In this document: in pieces, positions 9,169 through 13,510 of the stretch | Position numbering within the stretch: position 1 is the first letter of the stretch | How the letters are laid out: every line of letters starts with the position of its first letter | Origin: Cellulomonas sp. | Lineage (GTDB): Bacteria > Actinomycetota > Actinomycetes > Actinomycetales > Cellulomonadaceae | Assembly (NCBI GenBank): GCA_027451305.1 | Contig: DAIDJQ010000220.1 | Coordinates: 1 to 13,510 of the forward strand | DNA length: 13,510 bases | Reading direction: 5' to 3' | The notes under the pieces: model-generated | Told to the model about the DNA's origin: nothing | Seen by the model: only the letters and a program-made list of their open reading frames with translations | Databases searched by the model: none | Made by a program: the position numbers and the translations under genes

Positions 9169-10502
9169 CAGTGCACTCCCGCCAGCTGCGCCCTGCGGGG
9201 ACGCGGCGTGTACGCGAACAGGGAGCTGCGCTCCGGTGGGAAGAGGACGTCCGCAGCCGTGTGCATCCCGGCCTCGAACTCCTCGCGGAAGTACTTGACC
9301 GCGCTGGTGACAGGGCTCGTGGCGCCGTCACCGAGCGCGCAGAAGGCCCGGCCGAGGATGTTCTCGCACTGGTCGAGCAGCAGCTCGATGTCGCCCTCGG
9401 CACCGCGACCGGCCTCGAGGCGCTGCAGCACCTGCAGCAGCCAGTACGTGCCCTCGCGGCAGGGCGTGCACTTGCCGCACGACTCGTGCTTGTAGAACGC
9501 GATCCAGCGGGTGACCGCGCGCACCACCGAGGTGGTCTCGTCGAAGATCTGCAGGGCACGGGTGCCGAGCATCGACCCGGCCTTGCCCACCGACTCGTAG
9601 TCGAGCGGCACGTCGAGGTGCTCGGCGGTGAACAGCGGGGTGGACGAGCCGCCGGGGGTCCAGAACTTCAGCTGGTGGCCCTCGCGGATGCCGCCGGCGA
9701 GGTCGAGCAGCTCGCGGAGCGTGATGCCGAGCGGCGCCTCGTACTGGCCGGGGTGCTGCACGTGGCCGGACAGGCTGAACAGGCCGTGGCCGGTGGAGCG
9801 CTCGGTGCCCATCGCGGTGAACCAGGACGCGCCCCCGCGCAGGATCCCCGGCACGGACGCGATGGTCTCGACGTTGTTGACCACCGTCGGGCGGGCGTAC
9901 AGGCCGGCGACCGCCGGGAACGGCGGCTTCAGCCGCGGCTGGCCGCGCAGGCCCTCGAGCGAGTCGAGGAGCGCGGTCTCCTCGCCGCAGATGTAGGCGC
10001 CCGCACCGGAGTGCACGGTCAGCTCGAGGTCGAAGCCGGAGCCCAGCACGTTCTTGCCGAGGTAGCCCTTGGCGTAGGCCTCGGCGACCGCCTGGTGCAG
10101 CCGGCGGGCGACGTGCAGCACCTCGCCGCGCACGTACACGAACGCGTGGTGGCAGCCGATCGCGTAGGAGGTGATGACGATGCCCTCGATCAGCTCCTGC
10201 GGGCTGGCGAGCAGCAGCGGGATGTCCTTGCACGTCCCGGGCTCGGACTCGTCGGCGTTCACGACGAGGTAGCGCGGCCCGCCGTCCGGAGCGGGCAGGA
10301 AGCCCCACTTCATGCCGGTGGGGAATCCGGCGCCGCCACGGCCGCGCAGTCCCGAGTCCTTCACCGTGGCGATCACCGCGGACGGCTCCATGGCCAGCGC
10401 CGCACGCAGTCCCTTGTAGCCGCCGTTCTTCTCGTAGGACGCCATGGTCCACGACTGCTCGGCGTCCCAGTGGGCGCTCAGCACGGGGGTCAGGGTGGTC
10501 AT
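9168..10502 (-). CDS. nuoF: NADH-quinone oxidoreductase subunit F (NuoF), NADH- and FMN-binding
   Basis: Catalytic entry point of complex I: oxidises NADH with FMN and passes electrons to 4Fe-4S cluster N3. The product is 444 residues, a normal length. The glycine-rich nucleotide/FMN loop is [18 protein letters not shown] (51-68). It is followed by [13 protein letters not shown] (81-93), [19 protein letters not shown] (166-184) and the N3 site with C342, C345, C348 ([14 protein letters not shown]) and C388 ([15 protein letters not shown]). The ATG at 10502 shares a single base with the nuoE stop (TGATG) and has AAGGAG 5 nt upstream, which fixes the start. The frame is open further upstream, but there the translation is a low-complexity shadow of nuoE. 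With NuoE and NuoG it forms the detachable NADH dehydrogenase module. Confidence 0.97.
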   Translation of the reverse strand: MTTLTPVLSAHWDAEQSWTMASYEKNGGYKGLRAALAMEPSAVIATVKDSGLRGRGGAGFPTGMKWGFLPAPDGGPRYLVVNADESEPGTCKDIPLLLASPQELIEGIVITSYAIGCHHAFVYVRGEVLHVARRLHQAVAEAYAKGYLGKNVLGSGFDLELTVHSGAGAYICGEETALLDSLEGLRGQPRLKPPFPAVAGLYARPTVVNNVETIASVPGILRGGASWFTAMGTERSTGHGLFSLSGHVQHPGQYEAPLGITLRELLDLAGGIREGHQLKFWTPGGSSTPLFTAEHLDVPLDYESVGKAGSMLGTRALQIFDETTSVVRAVTRWIAFYKHESCGKCTPCREGTYWLLQVLQRLEAGRGAEGDIELLLDQCENILGRAFCALGDGATSPVTSAVKYFREEFEAGMHTAADVLFPPERSSLFAYTPRPRRAQLAGVH

Positions 10503-11281
10503 CAGGACTCCTTCGCCTCGTCGCGCACGGACCGGCCGCTGCCGCCCTCGTCGCCGTACGGCGCCGCCGTCCAGCCGTGCTCGTGCGCCACGTCGAGGCC
10601 CACCAGGGTCGCGGGCCCGGCGCCCACCCCCTCGTCGGCCCGCCCGTCCGGGAAGCCCGCCAGCACGCGGCTCATCGCCTTGAACGGCACCACGGTGTCG
10701 GCACCGCGGGTGGGATGCGCGGGACGCCCGGCCTGCAGCCTGTCGACCAGCTCGACGGCCGAGGCGGGCGTCTGGTTGTCGAAGAACTCCCAGTTCACCA
10801 TCACCACGGGCGCGTAGTCGCAGGCCGCGTTGCACTCGATGCGCTCGAGGGTGATCGCACCGTCCGCCGTCGTCTCGTCGTGCTCGACGCCGAGGTGCTC
10901 GGACAGCTCCTCCCAGATGGCGTCGCCGCCCATCACCGCGCACAGCGTGTTGGTGCACACCCCGACCGTGTAGTCGCCGTTCGGGTGCCGCTTGTACTGC
11001 GTGTAGAAGGTCGCCACGGCCGAGACCTCGGCGGTGGTGATCCCCAGCTCCTGCGCGCAGAAGGCGATGCCGCGCGGGCTGACGTAGCCGTCCTCCGCCT
11101 GCACCAGGTGCAGCATCGGCAGGAGCGCCGAGCGCTGCTGCGGGTAGCGGGCCATGATCTGCGCCGCCTCGGCGGCCAGCCGTGCCCGCGTCTCCTCGTC
11201 GTACCCGGCGCGGTGCGCCTGGCCGTGGACGCGGCCCACGGGGCCGTCCACCGGCCCGGTCGGTGCGTGCTCTGCGGACAT
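10502..11281 (-). CDS. nuoE: NADH-quinone oxidoreductase subunit E (NuoE), [2Fe-2S] thioredoxin-like
   Basis: Partner of NuoF in the NADH dehydrogenase module, carrying 2Fe-2S cluster N1a, which exchanges electrons with FMN. The product is 259 residues. The N1a ligands are intact: C109-x4-C114 (VCTNTLCAVMGG) and C150-x3-C154 (ECNAACDYAPVVMVN). The N-terminal helical part (about 27-100) has the usual LHLVQAEDGYVSP and ATFYTQYKRHP stretches. About 70 residues beyond the usual E. coli-type end (166) form a soluble tail including MSRVLAGFPDGR (203-214), a feature I associate with actinobacterial NuoE. The ATG at 11281 shares one base with the nuoD stop (TGATG), with a purine-rich GGGAGGGG upstream. 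The open frame extends far upstream of this ATG only because nuoD is read there in another frame. Confidence 0.96.
   Translation of the reverse strand: MSAEHAPTGPVDGPVGRVHGQAHRAGYDEETRARLAAEAAQIMARYPQQRSALLPMLHLVQAEDGYVSPRGIAFCAQELGITTAEVSAVATFYTQYKRHPNGDYTVGVCTNTLCAVMGGDAIWEELSEHLGVEHDETTADGAITLERIECNAACDYAPVVMVNWEFFDNQTPASAVELVDRLQAGRPAHPTRGADTVVPFKAMSRVLAGFPDGRADEGVGAGPATLVGLDVAHEHGWTAAPYGDEGGSGRSVRDEAKES
10508..10513 (-). promoter_or_regulatory. Ribosome-binding site of nuoF
   Basis: Reads AAGGAG on the minus strand, 5 nt before the ATG at 10502 and inside the last codons of nuoE. It fixes the nuoF start within a longer open frame. Confidence 0.7.
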
Positions 11282-12648
11282 CAGCGGTCCACCCCTCCCA
11301 GCACGGGGTCGAGCGAGGCGACGGAGACGACGACGTCGGCCAGGTTGCCGCCCTCGCACATCACCGAGACCGCCTGCAGGTTGTTGAACGACGGGTCCCG
11401 GAAGTGCGCCCGGTACGGCCGCGTGCCGCCGTCGGAGACGACGTGGCAGCCCAGCTCGCCGCGAGGGTGCTCCACCGAGACGAAGGCCTGCCCGGCCGGC
11501 ACCCGGAAGCCCTCGGTGACCAGCTTGAAGTGGTGGATCAGGGCCTCCATGGAGGTGCCCATGATCTCCTTGATGTGGTCGAGGGAGTTGCCCATGCCGT
11601 CGGTGCCGATCGCCAGCTGCGCCGGCCAGGCGATCTTCTTGTCGGCCACCACCACCGGCGCCTGGCCCAGCTTCTGCAGCCGCTCCAGGGTCTGCTCGAC
11701 GATGTGGATCGACTGCCAGCACTCCTCGAACCGGACGATCATCCGGTCCCAGGCGTCGGCCCCGGTGCCCGTCGGCACGTCGAAGTCGTACGTCTCGTAC
11801 CCGCAGTACGGCGCCGCCTTGCGCACGTCGTACGGCAGGCCGGCCGAGCGCAGGATCGGTCCGGTGAGGGACAGCGCCGTGCAGCCGGCGAGGTTGAGGT
11901 AGCCGACGCCCTTGAGCCGGGCCTGCAGGATCGGGTTGGCCAGCATCAGCTTCTGCAGCTGGCCGAGGTAGTGCCGCACGCCCGTCAGGGCCTCGCGGAT
12001 GGTGTCGATCGACCCCGGCGGGACGTCCTGCACCACACCGCCGGGACGGATGTACGCGTGGTTCATCCGCAGGCCGGTGACCAGCTCGAAGATCTGCAGG
12101 ATCTCCTCGCGGGCCTGGAAGCCCAGGGTCATGATCGTGGTGGCGCCGAGCTCGTTGCCGCCGGTGCCGAGGCAGACCAGGTGGGACGCGATCCGGTTCA
12201 GCTCCATCATCATCACGCGGATGACGGAGGCCTTCTCCGGCACGTCGTCCGTGATGCCGAGCAGCTTCTCGGTGGCCAGGCAGAACGCCGCCTCCTGGAA
12301 CAGGGGCGCGAGGTAGTCCATCCGGGTGCAGAAGGTCACGCCCTGGGTCCAGGTGCGGAACTCCATGTTCTTCTCGATGCCCGTGTGCAGGTAGCCGATG
12401 CCCGCACGGGCCTCGGTGACCGTCTCGCCCTCGATCTCGAGCATGAGGCGCAGCACGCCGTGGGTCGACGGGTGCTGCGGGCCCATGTTGACGACGATGC
12501 GCTCCTCGCCCAGGCGAGCGGCCTCCTCGGCGATGTCCGACCAGTCGCCGCCGGCCGCCTCGAACGTGGGCAGGCCGGTGGTCTCGTCGTCGACGATGTG
12601 CCCGGTGGCGTGCGGGACGCCTGGCCGGTGCGGTGCCTGGGTGCTCAC
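11281..12648 (-). CDS. nuoD: NADH-quinone oxidoreductase subunit D (NuoD), 49-kDa quinone-site subunit
   Basis: Related to the large subunit of NiFe hydrogenases, without the metal site; with NuoB it forms the quinone-binding pocket. The product is 455 residues, normal for actinobacteria. The quinone headgroup residues known from the mitochondrial and Thermus enzymes are present: H63 in [14 protein letters not shown] (55-68) and Y112 in [12 protein letters not shown] (110-121), spaced 49 residues as in NDUFS2. Other signatures are [16 protein letters not shown] (85-100) and the C-terminal end [11 protein letters not shown], which is the typical family terminus. The start is a GTG at 12648 overlapping the nuoC stop by 4 nt (GTGA), with GGAGGT 7 nt upstream. 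Its stop shares one base with the nuoE start. NuoC and NuoD are separate genes here, unlike the fused nuoCD of E. coli. Confidence 0.97.
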   Translation of the reverse strand: MSTQAPHRPGVPHATGHIVDDETTGLPTFEAAGGDWSDIAEEAARLGEERIVVNMGPQHPSTHGVLRLMLEIEGETVTEARAGIGYLHTGIEKNMEFRTWTQGVTFCTRMDYLAPLFQEAAFCLATEKLLGITDDVPEKASVIRVMMMELNRIASHLVCLGTGGNELGATTIMTLGFQAREEILQIFELVTGLRMNHAYIRPGGVVQDVPPGSIDTIREALTGVRHYLGQLQKLMLANPILQARLKGVGYLNLAGCTALSLTGPILRSAGLPYDVRKAAPYCGYETYDFDVPTGTGADAWDRMIVRFEECWQSIHIVEQTLERLQKLGQAPVVVADKKIAWPAQLAIGTDGMGNSLDHIKEIMGTSMEALIHHFKLVTEGFRVPAGQAFVSVEHPRGELGCHVVSDGGTRPYRAHFRDPSFNNLQAVSVMCEGGNLADVVVSVASLDPVLGGVDR

Positions 12649-13478
12649 GTGTACGACCTCCGCTGGTCCGGGGGCGGGGTTGTCGCGCCCTTGTACTCGA
12701 CCGGGATGCCACCGAGCGGGTAGTCCTTGCGCTGCGGGTGGCCGGGCCAGTCGTCCGGCATCTCGATCCGCGCGAGGGCCGGGTGGCCGTCGAAGACGAT
12801 GCCGAAGAAGTCGAACGTCTCGCGCTCGTGCCAGTCGTTGGCGGGGTACACGTCCACCGTCGACGGGATGTGCGGGTCGCCGTCCGGGGCCGACACCTCG
12901 AACCGGAGCCGGCGGCCGTGGGTGACGGACACGACGTGGTAGACGGCGTGCAGCTCGCGGCCGGTGTCGTGCGGGTAGTGCACCCCGCTGACGCCCATCG
13001 ACAGCTCGAACCGCAGGTCCGGGTCGTCGCGCAGCGCCTGCGCCACCTCGTGGACGTGCTCGCGCGCGATGTTCAGGGTCAGCTCGCCGCGGTCGACGAC
13101 GACGCTCTCGACGGCGTTGGCGAAGCCGGTGCCCGACTCGTCGAGCACCTCGGCCAGCACGTCGACGACCTCGTCGAACCAGCCGCCGTAGGGGCGCTCG
13201 CTCGGACCGGGCAGCGCCACCGTGGCGACCAGGCCGCCGTACCCGGAGGTGTCGCCGGAGCCGTGCGCACCGAACATGCCGTGCCGGACGTCGACGACCT
13301 CGAGGGTCGGCGTGCCGGCCGGCGCGGCGACCGTGGTGGCCGGGATGCCGGCCGAACCGGACTCGGCAGCCGCGGCGGAGGTGGACTGGGCGGCCACGGC
13401 CGACGGGGTGGTGGCCTCGCCGGGCTTGGCGGCGGCGGCCGCGTCGGCCTTCTCGTCCTTGTTCTTCGGCGGCGTCAT
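12645..13478 (-). CDS. nuoC: NADH-quinone oxidoreductase subunit C (NuoC), 30-kDa subunit
   Basis: Hydrophilic structural subunit packed against NuoD and NuoI in the peripheral arm; it carries no cofactor. The product is 277 residues. The C-terminal half has the family signature [19 protein letters not shown] (215-233) followed by [20 protein letters not shown] (235-254). The segment [18 protein letters not shown] (67-84) is of the actinobacterial type. The first roughly 55 residues are low-complexity, rich in Ala, Ser, Thr and Lys, and probably disordered; the conserved fold begins near VVDVRHGMF (61-69). The ATG at 13478 overlaps the presumed nuoB stop by 4 nt (ATGA), and no clear ribosome-binding motif precedes it, so it probably relies on coupling to nuoB. 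Its stop overlaps nuoD by 4 nt. Confidence 0.96.
   Translation of the reverse strand: MTPPKNKDEKADAAAAAKPGEATTPSAVAAQSTSAAAAESGSAGIPATTVAAPAGTPTLEVVDVRHGMFGAHGSGDTSGYGGLVATVALPGPSERPYGGWFDEVVDVLAEVLDESGTGFANAVESVVVDRGELTLNIAREHVHEVAQALRDDPDLRFELSMGVSGVHYPHDTGRELHAVYHVVSVTHGRRLRFEVSAPDGDPHIPSTVDVYPANDWHERETFDFFGIVFDGHPALARIEMPDDWPGHPQRKDYPLGGIPVEYKGATTPPPDQRRSYT
12656..12661 (-). promoter_or_regulatory. Ribosome-binding site of nuoD
   Basis: Reads GGAGGT on the minus strand, 7 nt before the GTG at 12648 and inside the 3' end of nuoC. It supports the GTG start that overlaps the nuoC stop by 4 nt. Confidence 0.7.
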
Positions 13479-13510
13479 CGCAGCAGACCCGTCATGTGCG
13501 AGGTGGGGGT
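13475..13510 (-). CDS. nuoB: NADH-quinone oxidoreductase subunit B (NuoB), last 11 codons only
   Basis: Only the 3' end is inside the window. In the frame ending with TGA at 13475-13477, the codons read [11 protein letters not shown] and stop, overlapping the nuoC ATG by 4 nt. The gene name rests on position: nuoB comes directly before nuoC in the conserved operon order, and the 4-nt overlap matches the other junctions here. The C-terminal tail of NuoB is poorly conserved, so the residues themselves do not prove the identity. The cluster N2 cysteines would lie outside the window. Confidence 0.65.
   Translation of the reverse strand, partial: TPTSHMTGLLR

Noticed and set aside
6874..9495. Very long open frame (873 codons) on the plus strand opposite nuoG and nuoF
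   Set aside because: It is antisense to strongly conserved genes and its translation is Arg/Gly/His-rich low complexity with no motif. Such mirror frames are common in very GC-rich DNA.
10503..10958. Upstream extension of the nuoF frame
   Set aside because: It is an out-of-frame, low-complexity reading of nuoE; the ATG at 10502 has a good ribosome-binding site and gives a normal NuoF N-terminus.
11282..12712. Open frame upstream of and continuous with nuoE, which would give a 736-residue protein
   Set aside because: The part upstream of 11281 is an out-of-frame reading of nuoD. NuoE homology begins after the ATG at 11281, which overlaps the nuoD stop by one base.

Overview
The window is one uninterrupted block of a nuo operon, encoding respiratory complex I (proton-pumping NADH:quinone oxidoreductase). 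All genes lie on the minus strand, so transcription runs from the right edge to the left edge. Reading downstream, it holds the last codons of nuoB, complete nuoC, D, E, F, G, H, I, J, K and L, and the 5' part (364 codons) of nuoM, which runs off the left edge. This is the canonical nuoA-N order. nuoA and most of nuoB should lie beyond the right edge, and the rest of nuoM and nuoN beyond the left edge.

The DNA is very GC-rich, with GTG starts at nuoD, H, I, K and L and a strong C/G preference at third codon positions. Separate nuoC and nuoD genes, long cytoplasmic tails on NuoJ, NuoH and NuoE, and a NuoG close to the actinobacterial type all point to a high-GC actinobacterium. A Micrococcales/Cellulomonas-like organism is my best guess, but only a guess. 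Such organisms normally use menaquinone, so the complex is probably an NADH:menaquinone oxidoreductase.

Layout from right to left: nuoB 3' end (13475-13510) and nuoC/nuoD (hydrophilic connecting module by the quinone site); nuoE/nuoF/nuoG (NADH-oxidising module: FMN, N1a, N3, N1b, N4, N5); nuoH (membrane anchor of the quinone chamber); nuoI (two 4Fe-4S clusters leading to the quinone site); nuoJ/nuoK (small membrane subunits); nuoL and nuoM (antiporter-like proton pumps). Electrons pass NADH > FMN (NuoF) > Fe-S clusters in NuoF, NuoG and NuoI > the last cluster in NuoB > quinone between NuoB, NuoD and NuoH. The energy released drives proton transfer in NuoH/J/K/L/M(/N).

The genes are packed with almost no non-coding DNA. 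Nine consecutive junctions overlap (B/C 4 nt, C/D 4, D/E 1, E/F 1, F/G 1, G/H 4, H/I 8, I/J 4, J/K 4). Only K/L (10 nt) and L/M (17 nt) have a gap. I see no room for an internal promoter or terminator between genes, and no RNA gene, mobile element, repeat array or CRISPR.

This is an ordinary housekeeping region and I did not find an undescribed system. The most notable detail is that NuoG has lost all four cysteines of the extra N7 cluster while keeping the surrounding sequence.
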